A stretch of 38,902 bases of DNA, taken from Fen-455 sp050012675 (GTDB lineage: Bacteria; Actinomycetota; Acidimicrobiia; Acidimicrobiales; Bog-793). Shown piece by piece: positions 8,161-16,592 of the stretch. Position numbers and translations under genes: made by a program. Each line of letters begins with the position of its first letter. Within the stretch, counting starts at the first letter, position 1. The stretch spans positions 1 through 38,902 of the forward strand of contig JBEKGS010000025.1 of assembly GCA_050012675.1 (NCBI GenBank), read 5' to 3'. The notes under the pieces were generated by a model. The model worked only from the letters and a program-made list of their open reading frames with translations. It was not told where the DNA came from and did not search any database.

Positions 8161-9482
8161 GTAGTAGTCGCGACGCGGCCTTGCAACGTCGGGTGGACGA
8201 CAACCGGTGTACCGCGTTGGAAGACGCCGATAACCGCTCCGGGCTCACTCATGAGCGCGAGATCTGTGGGCGGTTGTCCAAGCACGATGGCGTCGAACTC
8301 GTAGCCCGGCGCGAGTCGTCCGAGGCGGTCCGCGACTCCGCAGAGCTCTGCGCCGTGTGACGTCGCGGCCAACAGTGCCTCTTCGGAACTCAGGCCAGCT
8401 CCCTTAAGCAAAGCGAGCTCCGAAAGGTTGCGACCGTGGTCGTCGCGATGGCCAAAATCGCTACCGAGCGCAATCTTCACGCCCGCGGCCTTGGCTATCC
8501 GGACAGCCTCCCCAAGGTGCTCACCGACCTCGATCGCCCGCGTCGCGCGGCGCGGGTCCAGCTGCCCGGCTCTTGCGAGTGACACCAATCGGTCGTAGAT
8601 AGCGAGGGTGGGCACAAAGAAACATCCCCGCGCGGCCATGGCCGCAGCGTCTTGTTCGGTCAGGAATACACCGTGTTCGATGGAACGCGCACCGGCCGCG
8701 ACGGCCCACCGGATGGCGTCACCACCGAGCGCGTGCACCATGACAGGACGATGGCGGGTCGCGGCCTCGTGCACTGCGGCAACGAGGTCCTCGAAGGAGA
8801 GCTCTGGATAGAAGTCGCCTTCCCAATTCGCCAACACGCCCCCCGTGGCAACGAGCTTGATCCAGTCGGCTCCTGCGCGCAGTGCGAGGCGCACGACCTT
8901 TCGTATCTCGTCGGGGCCATCGGCCAGATGCGGTGGCCTCCCCGGGTAATCCGGCAGCGAGTAGTCCACCGAGCACTCGAGACCGGGCCCGGTCAAAAAG
9001 CCGTCCGTATGGCCCCCCGTGGAGCCGATGGCGACCACCGAGACTTGCAGAGTGGGCCCGGGCACGTACCCTGCCGCTACGGCGTCGCGCACGCCCGCGT
9101 CTGCGATGCCTGCGTCGCGCACGAAGGTAACCCCAGACAAAAGGGTCCGCCGCAAGACGTCGGCTGTCTCGAGCACTCGCCGGGAAAAAGGCGTGCGCAG
9201 CAACTCGAGGGTGTCGAAGCTCGACAGACCCGTATGAACATGACAGTCGAATATGCCGGGCAGCAGCCAGAGCCCCTCGCCTTCCAGCCTGACCTGGCTC
9301 GTGCCAGGCGAGAGGTCCCGCCCGATGCCAGTGACGACTCCGCGTTCGACGAGCACATCCAGCGGGCCGGTGAACCCTCCGGTCTCGTCCATCACGTTCG
9401 CTCCGCGGACAAACAGGTCCGGCGGGGCCTCGTTGCGGGGGCGCGGCGCCGTCGAGCCGCTCGCCAGATCGACCGAGCTCAC
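8151..9482 (-). CDS. Metal-dependent amidohydrolase (imidazolonepropionase / Xaa-Pro dipeptidase-like)
   Basis: 443 residues of the amidohydrolase superfamily. All binuclear metal-site elements are visible in order: HVH in GIFDCHVHTG (about 78-86), the carbamylated-Lys position in DWIKLVATGG, His in VMVHALGG, His in SIEHGVFL, and the catalytic Asp in IALGSDFGH. An N-terminal beta-sandwich part (LFVRGANVMDETGG) and the C-terminal GRLAPGYEFDAIVL return are as expected. Related enzymes hydrolyse cyclic imides, acyl-amino acids, proline dipeptides or organophosphates; substrate not predictable. The start is GTG 9482, overlapping the stop of the LLM oxidoreductase by 4 bases (GTGA), so the two are translationally coupled. 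With the peptide-type binding protein downstream it suggests uptake and hydrolysis of an amide compound. Confidence 0.87.
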   Translation of the reverse strand: MSSVDLASGSTAPRPRNEAPPDLFVRGANVMDETGGFTGPLDVLVERGVVTGIGRDLSPGTSQVRLEGEGLWLLPGIFDCHVHTGLSSFDTLELLRTPFSRRVLETADVLRRTLLSGVTFVRDAGIADAGVRDAVAAGYVPGPTLQVSVVAIGSTGGHTDGFLTGPGLECSVDYSLPDYPGRPPHLADGPDEIRKVVRLALRAGADWIKLVATGGVLANWEGDFYPELSFEDLVAAVHEAATRHRPVMVHALGGDAIRWAVAAGARSIEHGVFLTEQDAAAMAARGCFFVPTLAIYDRLVSLARAGQLDPRRATRAIEVGEHLGEAVRIAKAAGVKIALGSDFGHRDDHGRNLSELALLKGAGLSSEEALLAATSHGAELCGVADRLGRLAPGYEFDAIVLGQPPTDLALMSEPGAVIGVFQRGTPVVVHPTLQGRVATTTLT

Positions 9483-10345
9483 TGGTCCGCGAGGACGTCG
9501 GCGGCGGCAGCCAGGAGGGCTACGTGCTCGTCCACGCTGGTGAGACCCTCTTTCATGGTGTTAAAGGACACGTGAGTCGCACGGACACCGCGCCAACTGG
9601 CAACCTGCTCTTCGAGGTGGTCGAGACCGCCGGGGCCGAGGTCGATGAAACCCTCCATGCCAATCGTCTCGGGCTCGCGGCCGGTCTCCAGCGCGGCCTT
9701 CTCGATGATGGAGAGTGCCTCATCGAGCCTTGGTCCAGGGGTGAACAACGGGAACCAGCCATCCGCGATCTGACCGACACGCCGCAAAGCCGGCGGGGAC
9801 GTGGCCCCGAACCAGATCGGGATCGGTCGCTGGATGGGTAGGGGGGCGAGCCCGGCTCCGGTTACCGTCTCAAACCTGCCCTCGAAGGTCACCGAGTCTT
9901 CAGTCCAAAGACGTCGCATGAGCTCGACCTGCTCTGCGATCCGTTGGCCACGGTTCGAGAAATCCTTGTCGAGCGCCTCGTATTCGACGGCGTTCCAACC
10001 GATCCCGACACCGAGGCGGAAACGACCCCCAGAGAGCAGGTCGACCTGAGCGGCCTGCTTGGCGACGAGCGCAGTCTGCCGTTGAGGAAGGATCACGATC
10101 CCGGTGACGAGCTCGACGGGTGATACGGCAGCCAGATACCCGAAGAGAACAAATGGCTCATGAAAAGTGCTCCGCAGGTCGTACGGACCACTCCAGGCCT
10201 TATGCACCCTGGTATCTGCACCGACTACGTGGTCGTAGGCGAGGATGTGGTGGTAGCCGAGCTCCGAGATCGCCTCGGCATAGCTGCGGACGGCTCCCCG
10301 GTCCGCGCCGATCTCGGTTTGGGGGAACACGACGCCGATCTTCAC
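9479..10345 (-). CDS. LLM-class F420-dependent oxidoreductase
   Basis: 288 residues, bacterial-luciferase-like TIM barrel. It begins MKIGVVFPQTEIGADRGAVRSYAEAISELGYHHILAYDHV, typical of the Rv1855c-like F420-dependent subgroup. It continues with the conserved GIVILPQRQTALVAKQAAQVDLLSGGRFRLGVGIGWN block and the PIPIWFGATSPPALRRVGQIADGW segment. The cofactor would be F420 (or FMN), used in hydride transfer to an unknown substrate. The start is GTG 10345; upstream Shine-Dalgarno is weak. First gene of a minus-strand block with the amidohydrolase (overlap 4 bases) and the binding protein. The cofactor preference is inferred from family resemblance, not from a diagnostic residue. Confidence 0.87.
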   Translation of the reverse strand: MKIGVVFPQTEIGADRGAVRSYAEAISELGYHHILAYDHVVGADTRVHKAWSGPYDLRSTFHEPFVLFGYLAAVSPVELVTGIVILPQRQTALVAKQAAQVDLLSGGRFRLGVGIGWNAVEYEALDKDFSNRGQRIAEQVELMRRLWTEDSVTFEGRFETVTGAGLAPLPIQRPIPIWFGATSPPALRRVGQIADGWFPLFTPGPRLDEALSIIEKAALETGREPETIGMEGFIDLGPGGLDHLEEQVASWRGVRATHVSFNTMKEGLTSVDEHVALLAAAADVLADQ

Positions 10346-10529
10346 GTGACGACTTCACTTTCCTGGCCGGGCACGACGGCTGTGACTCCTTGGGCCGACA
10401 CCAGAGAGCGTAGCCCCGGCCTGGTCCGGTCCCGGTTTGTCAAAGCACGCCTTGGCTGCACTAATCGCGCCGGGGAAGCTGCAGGCGAGGAACGAGTCCT
10501 GAGGCACCGCCGCGGCCGGTAATCGCTCT

Positions 10530-10545
10530 CCGGTCTTCGGACCGG
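10530..10545 (+). other. Hairpin with a TTCG tetraloop
   Basis: CCGGTC at 10530-10535 pairs exactly with GACCGG at 10540-10545 around TTCG. In RNA this is the extra-stable C(UUCG)G tetraloop when read on the plus strand. No T tract follows on either strand, so it is not a standard terminator. It could be a 3'-end or leader structure. Confidence 0.5.
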
Positions 10546-10550
10546 CCGGC

Positions 10551-10592
10551 GATCGTGACGGGAGTGGGATCGTGACGGGAGTGGGATCGTGA
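10551..10592. repeat. Tandem repeat, 17-bp unit, about 2.5 copies
   Basis: The unit GATCGTGACGGGAGTGG starts at 10551 and again, identical, at 10568. A third, shortened and slightly diverged copy begins at 10585 (GATCGTGA then GTGGAG). It lies directly after the TTCG hairpin in a non-coding region. Regular spacing of 17 bp is compatible with either slippage or repeated protein-binding sites. Confidence 0.75.
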
Positions 10593-10766
10593 GTGGAGTT
10601 CGAGCCGAAACGCGCACTGCCGGACACTGCCCTCAAGAGACACCCGCCGGCCCTCGATTCTGAGATCGAACATTGCCGGGCGCCATCCCGTGCCCTCCCC
10701 GGAGCACAGCGAGGCAATTTCTCTGCCTTCTCTAGCGTCAAAGACAGTGACCTTGCCGGTCGGCGT

Positions 10767-12704
10767 CTAGGCCCTCGGCGTCTTGATGAGGCCTTTGACA
10801 TCTCGAACCGATACGGGCCGACCGGCGACCGCATGACCGGTGACCTCGGTGATCACGGTCGCCGTGGGTGGAAGCCACCTGAACGTGGAGGTGAGGTCCA
10901 CCGCGATGCACGAGGTCGCCGACGAGCACGAGACCGACTCGAGAGGGACCTCGGGGTCGATGTCGTCGGGTGAGGACCACTTCCCCGAGCGGTAGGTGAG
11001 CGCGTCGCCCTTGAGGTCGACGGCTGCACAGAAGGTCGGTGTCGGGCAGGAAATAGACGTGAGCCCGCCTCCAACCGGGTCGACGGTTCGCGGCTGCGAC
11101 CAAACTCCGGCTTCGTAGATGACGGCGTGGACGCTACGGTCCACGGCCACACAGAACCGCGCCGTGGGGCACGAGACCGAGCTCAAGCCACCTCCACGCG
11201 GATCGATGCCAAGCGGGGATGACCACGACCTGCCGTTGTAGCTCACGACGTCTCCGCGGCGGTCCGCTGCAGTACAGAAGGTCTCCGTCGGGCATGAAAC
11301 CGAGGTGATCCCGTCTCCGTTCTCGTCAATCCGCAATGGCGCCGACCAGGACCCCTTCTCGTAGGTGAGAACTCTGCCTTCCTCATCGACTGCCGCGCAG
11401 AAGCTCGCCGAGGGACAGGTGACAGAAGTGAGGCCCCCTCCGCCCCGGTCGATGCCGACAGGCTTGGACCATGTCCCGTCGACGTAGCTGAGGGCGTCCA
11501 GGTCACGGTCCACCGCTACGCAAAAGCGCGCCGTCGAACAGGCAACAGAGGTGAGCCCGCCTCCGCCCGGGTCGATGCCGAGGGGAGAGGACCAGTCCGA
11601 GCCGTTGTAGCTGACGTCGTATCCGTGCTCGTCCACAGAGGAGCAGAAGCGCTCAGTAGGGCAGGAGACCGACACGAGGCCGCCCTGTGCTTCATCGATA
11701 CTGAGGGGCAACGACCATCCCGCGCGGCTGTAGGTGACTGCGTCACCTTTGGAGTCCACGGCCGCGCAAAAGCTAGTGGTCGGACAGGAGACCGAGCCTG
11801 GTCGGAACACAGCAGAATCGACCTTGACCGGCTTCAACCACGACTTGCCTTCATGAGTGAATTCGTTACCCGCCTCATCCATGGCTGCGCAGAAGCTCGC
11901 TTTGGGGCACGAGACGGAGACAAGGATGCCGGCGTCCGGGCCGAGGGAGTAGGGGGCGGACCACACGCCCGATGTGTACCCAACAGCGCTGCCGCCCTCG
12001 TCCACTGCCAGACAGAACCGCGGGGTCGGACATGAGATCGAGCTCACGTAGTACCCGCCCGCGTCAATGCTGGTCGGGTGCGACCACGACTTGCCGTTGA
12101 AAATGAGGGCACCACCATCCGCGTCGACCGCGACGCAGAAGTTGGTCCTCGGGCAGGACACGGTGTCCAGGCCCAAACCTCCCGTGTCTATGTAACGCAA
12201 TCCCACCCAAGACCTTCCGTCGTATGCGACAGCAAAGCCCCCCCGATCCACTGCGACGCAGAAGGACGCCGTTGCGCACGAGACCGACACCAGAGCGAAT
12301 CCTGTCAAGTCGATGTCCACCGGCCTCGACCACGAACGGCCGTTGTAGGTGAGAGCGTCGTCGTTGTCGTCCACGACAGCACAGAAGCTCACCGTCGGAC
12401 AGGAGACCGATGTGGCACCACCGCCGGCCGGGTCGATGCTCGTCGGCTTCGACCACGACCTGCCGTTGTAGACGAGGACGCTGCCATTCGAGTCCACTGC
12501 AACACAAGACCTCGTCGTGGGACAAGAAATGGCGGACGGGCTTCCCGTGTAGGGATCGACACTGCCCCCGCGGGACCAGATGGCGCTGACGCTCGACGCG
12601 GACCCAGACAGCGCTGTCGGCTGCGCTCTGACGAGCACCGGGCATGTCGCCATCACGACCGCGGTCATGCCGACGAGAAGACGACCTAGGACGGGCCGCG
12701 TCAT
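10767..12704 (-). CDS. Secreted protein of about fourteen 41-residue Cys-pair repeats
   Basis: 645 residues. The start at 12704 is supported by AGGGGAG just upstream. An N-terminal signal peptide (VLGRLLVGMTAVVMATCPVLVRA) is followed by repeats spaced 41 residues apart from about residue 59. Each has the pattern SCPTxxFCxAVDxxGxxxxY, then a short WSxPxxID segment and a Gly-rich GGGLTSV turn. I count 13 complete units and a 14th partial one at the C-terminus. Every unit carries two cysteines separated by five residues, likely a local disulphide. The W/G/D-rich strand pattern resembles a beta-propeller or similar beta-repeat surface domain. No enzyme motif or wall anchor seen. Probably an extracellular binding or surface protein; function unknown. 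Confidence 0.8.
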   Translation of the reverse strand: MTRPVLGRLLVGMTAVVMATCPVLVRAQPTALSGSASSVSAIWSRGGSVDPYTGSPSAISCPTTRSCVAVDSNGSVLVYNGRSWSKPTSIDPAGGGATSVSCPTVSFCAVVDDNDDALTYNGRSWSRPVDIDLTGFALVSVSCATASFCVAVDRGGFAVAYDGRSWVGLRYIDTGGLGLDTVSCPRTNFCVAVDADGGALIFNGKSWSHPTSIDAGGYYVSSISCPTPRFCLAVDEGGSAVGYTSGVWSAPYSLGPDAGILVSVSCPKASFCAAMDEAGNEFTHEGKSWLKPVKVDSAVFRPGSVSCPTTSFCAAVDSKGDAVTYSRAGWSLPLSIDEAQGGLVSVSCPTERFCSSVDEHGYDVSYNGSDWSSPLGIDPGGGGLTSVACSTARFCVAVDRDLDALSYVDGTWSKPVGIDRGGGGLTSVTCPSASFCAAVDEEGRVLTYEKGSWSAPLRIDENGDGITSVSCPTETFCTAADRRGDVVSYNGRSWSSPLGIDPRGGGLSSVSCPTARFCVAVDRSVHAVIYEAGVWSQPRTVDPVGGGLTSISCPTPTFCAAVDLKGDALTYRSGKWSSPDDIDPEVPLESVSCSSATSCIAVDLTSTFRWLPPTATVITEVTGHAVAGRPVSVRDVKGLIKTPRA

Positions 12705-13045
12705 CGTGGCTCCCCTCGTCTCCGAACTCCTCGGATGGAGAAGGGCGCGGTTGGCCCACGACCGCGACGAGGTAAGACGCCGCAGTGCTGCCGGCGTGTC
12801 GCCACGTCGTGGTCCACAGGCACGCAGGGTCTCTCGTCACCACCCTGGCTGTAGGCGGCACAACCGGGACACATTGTCGAAGGCCGGTTGTCACGAACGG
12901 GTTTGCGATTTTCGCTCACGGCAGTAGCTAGTATCCACGCCGTGCGGGCAACGCGGACTGGCAGCTCCTCGTCGGCGCGCCCGTTGAGACACACGACCCC
13001 CCGTCCTGTCGGAAAGCGGGCTCCGGGGTGCCTCGGGCTAACCGG
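12705..13045. other. Divergent intergenic region between the repeat-protein gene and galE
   Basis: 341 bases holding the control regions of two divergent genes. A possible -10 for the galE direction is TAGTAT at 12929-12934; the nearest -35-like TTGCGA (12903-12908) is 20 bases away, which is long, so this is weak. The minus-strand gene has a good ribosome-binding site (AGGGGAG) next to its start. Nothing else recognisable. Confidence 0.4.
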
Positions 13046-14002
13046 ATGAACGTGCTCGTCACAGGTGGGGCCGGCTATATCGGCAGCGTGGTCGTGGCCC
13101 GGTTCCTCGAGGCCGGCCATAAGGTCACAGTCATCGACGATCTTTCGACGGGCCATAGCGACGCTGTCCCCGACGGTGCTGAGTTCGTGTTCTCCAGGGT
13201 GCAGCAGATCCAGAGCGCGCTCGACCTCAGCCCCTTCGACGGCGTCATACACCTAGCGGCTTCTTCGCTCGTCGCCGAGTCGATCACCGACCCTCGTAAA
13301 TACGAGACCAACAACGTCGCCGGCACACTGGATCTTCTACAGGCCCTGCGAATTGCAGGAGTCTCCAGGATCGTATTCTCCTCGTCGGCGGCCGTCTACG
13401 GTGAGCCGGCTCGCGTGCCCATCGAGGAGACTGCCCCGACTGCCCCGCTGAATCCCTATGGCGCATCCAAGCTGGCAGTCGACCGAATGCTCGAGGAGCA
13501 GGCCGACCACCACGGACTTGCGGCGGTGAGCCTGCGTTACTTCAACGTCGCCGGGTCTTACCGGTCCTTCGGCGAAAGGCATGATCGCGAAACCCATCTG
13601 GTACCACTGACACTGCGAGCAGCTCTCGAAGGTCGCCCGGTCGATGTGTTCGGCGACGACTACCCGACACCGGACGGGACCTGCATACGCGACTACATCC
13701 ACGTGGTCGACGTAGCGGATGCTCACTTGTTAGCGCTCGGAGCCGCCTCGCCGGGCGCCTGGCGCGTCTACAACCTCGGCAACGGCGAAGGCTTCTCCGT
13801 GCGCCAGGTCATCGCTGCCGCCAGCCGTGTGACCGGGCTGCAACTGACCGAGCACGTGGCTGCACGACGCGCGGGAGACCCGGCTGTATTGGTCGCCTCC
13901 TCGGCACGCGCCCGTCGGGAGCTCACCTGGAAGCCGGGTAGTCCGGAGCTTGAGAAGATGGTCGGCGACGCCTGGCACTTCCTTCAAGGTCGGCAGGGAT
14001 GA
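13046..14002 (+). CDS. galE: UDP-glucose 4-epimerase
   Basis: Interconverts UDP-galactose and UDP-glucose with bound NAD; a cytoplasmic extended-SDR enzyme of the Leloir pathway and of glycan precursor supply. From ATG 13046 (318 residues) the N-terminus reads MNVLVTGGAGYIGS, the NAD-binding GxxGxxG motif at its normal position, which is why I prefer it to GTG 13028. The catalytic Ser is in FSSSAAVYG (about 114) and the Tyr/Lys pair in NPYGASK (138, 142). RYFNVAG and the C-terminal IRDYIHVVDVADAH block are characteristic of GalE. The stop overlaps the galK start by 4 bases (ATGA). Related NDP-sugar epimerases cannot be wholly excluded, but adjacency to galactokinase supports the call. Confidence 0.92.
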   Translation: MNVLVTGGAGYIGSVVVARFLEAGHKVTVIDDLSTGHSDAVPDGAEFVFSRVQQIQSALDLSPFDGVIHLAASSLVAESITDPRKYETNNVAGTLDLLQALRIAGVSRIVFSSSAAVYGEPARVPIEETAPTAPLNPYGASKLAVDRMLEEQADHHGLAAVSLRYFNVAGSYRSFGERHDRETHLVPLTLRAALEGRPVDVFGDDYPTPDGTCIRDYIHVVDVADAHLLALGAASPGAWRVYNLGNGEGFSVRQVIAAASRVTGLQLTEHVAARRAGDPAVLVASSARARRELTWKPGSPELEKMVGDAWHFLQGRQG

Positions 14003-15165
14003 GCCCACGCCTGCCTTCGGGTGAGGGTTTCCGCCGCGTCTTCGGACGGCCTCCGGAAGGGACGTGGTCGGCTCCCGGGCGCGTAAACCTGATAGGCGAG
14101 TTCACGGACTACAACGACGGGTTCGTGCTGCCGCTCGCTCTTCCCCTGGCCACTCAGGCGTCAGCCGCCCGGCGCGACGACAGTCTCGTGAGAATCGCCT
14201 CTGCCCAGCGCTCGGAATCCGGCGAGTCCCCGATCGTCGAGGCCCTCCTCGACATTTTGAAACCGGGGACATCGGGCAGCTGGGCGTCCTACGTCCTCGG
14301 GGTTGTCTGGGCGCTGCGCGCGGCCGGAGCTGAGCTTGCAGGAGTAGATCTCTTCATCGACAGTGCCGTGCCTATCGGTGCCGGACTTTCATCCTCCGCC
14401 GCGCTCGAGTGTTCGGTCGCCCTGGCACTGCATGACCTTTATGAATTGCCTCTATCTCGACAAGAGCTCGCACTCGTCGCCCAACGCGCTGAGAACGAGT
14501 ACGTGGGCGTACCTACCGGCATCATGGACCAGACGGCCTCGTTGCTGTGCAGGTCCGGCCATGCCCTGTTCCTCGATACGCGCACGTTCGAGGTGCGACA
14601 GGTGCCCCTCGACCTCGAGCCCGCCGGTTTGACGCTTCTCGTCGTGAACACCGGGGTGAAGCACGCTCTCGGCAACTCCGCTTACGCCGACCGCGTCCGC
14701 GACTGCCGACGTGCCGCCCAAGAGCTCGGCGTTGCCGCGCTGCGGGACGTGCCCCCGGAGACGATGGACACCGCCCTTGCTCGGATCGACGACGAGGTGG
14801 TGCGGCGCCGGGCTCGGCATGTGATCAGCGAACAAAGCCGCGTGCTCGAGGTCGTCCGGCTCCTCGAGTCCGGGCGGCCGGCCGAGGTGGGCCAGGTGCT
14901 GAGCGCAGGCCACCGCTCATTGCGCGACGACTACGAGGTCTCCTGCGTCGAGCTCGACACGGTCGTGGACGTCGCTGTGGCGAACGGGGCGCTCGGCGCC
15001 CGCATGACCGGAGGCGGCTTCGGGGGTTCAGCCGTCGTGCTCGTGGGCCTTGCCAAAGCAGAAGCGGTCGAGACGGCCATCGCAGACGCCTTCGCCGCGC
15101 GGGGCTACAGCCATCCGCAGACGATCGAGATCGTCGCCTCCGACGGGGCCTCCCGAATCGCCTGA
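13999..15165 (+). CDS. galK: Galactokinase (GHMP kinase family)
   Basis: 388 residues, normal length. Phosphorylates alpha-D-galactose at C1 with ATP. The galactokinase signature is GRVNLIGEFTDYNDGFVLP (27-45): the highly conserved His of GEHTDYN is Phe here (residue 35). The ATP-binding loop IGAGLSSSAAL lies at about 126-136, the catalytic Asp in GIMDQ, and the GHMP C-terminal motif GARMTGGGFGG near 333-343. It is coupled to galE by ATGA overlap. No galT (uridylyltransferase) is seen in the window, so the pathway is incomplete here. The His-to-Phe change sits in the sugar-binding signature, so a related aldose such as arabinose cannot be excluded as substrate. Confidence 0.9.
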   Translation: MSPRLPSGEGFRRVFGRPPEGTWSAPGRVNLIGEFTDYNDGFVLPLALPLATQASAARRDDSLVRIASAQRSESGESPIVEALLDILKPGTSGSWASYVLGVVWALRAAGAELAGVDLFIDSAVPIGAGLSSSAALECSVALALHDLYELPLSRQELALVAQRAENEYVGVPTGIMDQTASLLCRSGHALFLDTRTFEVRQVPLDLEPAGLTLLVVNTGVKHALGNSAYADRVRDCRRAAQELGVAALRDVPPETMDTALARIDDEVVRRRARHVISEQSRVLEVVRLLESGRPAEVGQVLSAGHRSLRDDYEVSCVELDTVVDVAVANGALGARMTGGGFGGSAVVLVGLAKAEAVETAIADAFAARGYSHPQTIEIVASDGASRIA

Positions 15166-15252
15166 TCGCAATCTCGCCCGTTCCTCGTCCCAGCGCCAGA
15201 ATGGGCACGAACCGAGCACGTGGATGTCATGTGCACCTGATAGGAGGACGAG

Positions 15253-16263
15253 ATGAAGGCGATGGTCCTGGAGTCGTTGGCCCCGCTCGAGCATTCCCCT
15301 GTCCAACTGCGTGAACGCGCAGAACCCACTGCCGGTCTCGGCCAGATCGTGATCCGCGTCCTTGCTTGCGGCGTCTGCCATTCCCAGCTTCACATGGTCG
15401 AAGGCGACTGGGCGAGCCGCGGAGTGCCGTCGATGCTCCCCATCATCCCCGGGCACGAGGTTGTCGGCTCTGTCGTGGAGATCGGCCCAGGCGTCGAGGG
15501 ACTGGCACTGGGCCAAAGGGTCGGGGTGCAACCGCTGTGGTCTTGTTGTGGACGCTGTTCCTACTGTCTCTCGGCGCACGAGAACCTCTGTTCCAACAAG
15601 AAGATGGCCGGCGAGACGATCGATGGAGGGTTCGCCGAGTACATGCTCGCGACAGCCGAACATGTCTATCCGGTACCTGAGACACTCGGCGACGCAGAGG
15701 CGGCACCGCTGTTCTGCCCCGGCCTCGCTGCGTACGGAGCGGTCGCCAAGGCCGGTCTTTCGCCCGGAGCCGAGGTCGCCGTCTTCGGCGTGGGGGGTGT
15801 TGGCCATCTCGTCGTTCAGCTCGCCCTGCTCACGGGCGCGACGGTCACGGCCGTGGACCGCGCGAGTCAGCATCTCGAGCTCGCGGAGCAGCTCGGTGCG
15901 CATCACCTCATAAATGCTTCGAGCAGCAAGGTGGAAGAGGAGTTCGCTGCCGCAGGCGGCGTGGACGCGGCGATCGTCTTCGCCCCTGCCGATTCTGCCG
16001 TCCAACAGGCCGTGCGCGTGCTCAAACCTGGCGGCATCGCGGTGCTCGGCGTGAGCGCCCAGGTCGGTGAGTGGTCCTTCGATGAGAAACGTCTTGTGAG
16101 CACGGCTCTGGGGCCGCGACACCAGATGAATGAGGTCCTGCGGCTCGCCGCCGCAGGCAAGCTTCGCGTGGTTTACGAAACTTTCGCACTCGAGGAGGTC
16201 GCGGTGGCGCTTGCTCGCCTCAAGGCTGACACTTTGAGGGCGCGCGCCGTTCTCGTCGCCTGA
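15253..16263 (+). CDS. Zinc-dependent alcohol dehydrogenase (MDR family)
   Basis: 336 residues. It oxidises an alcohol or polyol with NAD(P). Catalytic zinc ligands: Cys42 in CGVCHSQ, His68 in IPGHEVVG, and the Cys in LFCPGLAAYGA. Structural zinc Cys at 99, 102, 105 and 113 (CGRCSYCLSAHENLC). Cofactor fold GVGGVGHLVVQLA. AGGAGG lies directly before ATG 15253. It follows galK by 87 bases in the same direction and precedes the sugar transporter, so oxidation of a sugar, polyol or an alcohol from its breakdown is plausible. The sequence style is that of the propanol-preferring (AdhP-like) group; substrate uncertain. Confidence 0.88.
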   Translation: MKAMVLESLAPLEHSPVQLRERAEPTAGLGQIVIRVLACGVCHSQLHMVEGDWASRGVPSMLPIIPGHEVVGSVVEIGPGVEGLALGQRVGVQPLWSCCGRCSYCLSAHENLCSNKKMAGETIDGGFAEYMLATAEHVYPVPETLGDAEAAPLFCPGLAAYGAVAKAGLSPGAEVAVFGVGGVGHLVVQLALLTGATVTAVDRASQHLELAEQLGAHHLINASSSKVEEEFAAAGGVDAAIVFAPADSAVQQAVRVLKPGGIAVLGVSAQVGEWSFDEKRLVSTALGPRHQMNEVLRLAAAGKLRVVYETFALEEVAVALARLKADTLRARAVLVA

Positions 16264-16592
16264 GCCCCCGGAGAGCGGGAGGCGCGGCTCGCGCTCCGCT
16301 GCAGTGCAGGTGTCAGAAGGCAGTCGCCCAACCTCAGTTCTTGTCGACCTCTCGACGGCAGTTCGCCTGGCGCGGCCCAAGATTTTCCCCGGCAGTCAGG
16401 TTCCGCGCCGTTGTATCGCGCCGCTCGCCGCGCGACGGCGAACATTGAACTTTTGGCTCAGCTTCAAAGGGCCGCCGAGTACTTGCTAAGAAAATTTGTT
16501 GCTGTTAGGTTTCTGAATTCGATAGGCAGTTTGGATGCAAGCCCAGTCCGCGCGAGAGCTCGGATGATTTCGGCAAGAAACTGGAGGGCAGC
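16264..16592. other. Leader and promoter region of the sugar ABC transporter
   Basis: 329 bases without a supported gene. The last 120 bases are AT-rich relative to the surroundings. A candidate promoter is TTGCTG (16499-16504), 16 bases, GATAGG (16521-16526), giving a leader of roughly 60 bases. The ribosome-binding site GGAGGG at 16583-16588 is strong. An inverted repeat TTGAA-N13-TTCAA (16445-16467) could be an operator but is short. Confidence 0.4.

Larger units (their letters stand above)
10346..10766. other. Intergenic region with hairpin and tandem repeats
   Basis: 421 bases between the repeat-protein gene and the LLM oxidoreductase gene, both on the minus strand. No supported ORF. 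It holds the UUCG hairpin at 10530-10545 and the 17-bp tandem repeat at 10551-10592. It presumably also contains the promoter of the LLM/amidohydrolase block, which I could not place. Confidence 0.45.

Noticed and set aside
10342..10349. TCACGTGA palindrome at the start of the LLM oxidoreductase gene
   Set aside because: Eight bases, partly fixed by the start codon; not repeated elsewhere by eye.
15028..16380. Long open frame of 450 codons on the minus strand, antisense to the alcohol dehydrogenase gene
   Set aside because: It lies opposite a gene with complete catalytic and structural zinc motifs, and its translation is Arg/His/Asp-rich with no recognisable domain. High GC leaves the opposite strand free of stops.
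16445..16467. TTGAA-N13-TTCAA as a shared operator with the xylA upstream region, which holds GTTCAA
   Set aside because: Only six bases are shared and the spacing differs; this is expected by chance.
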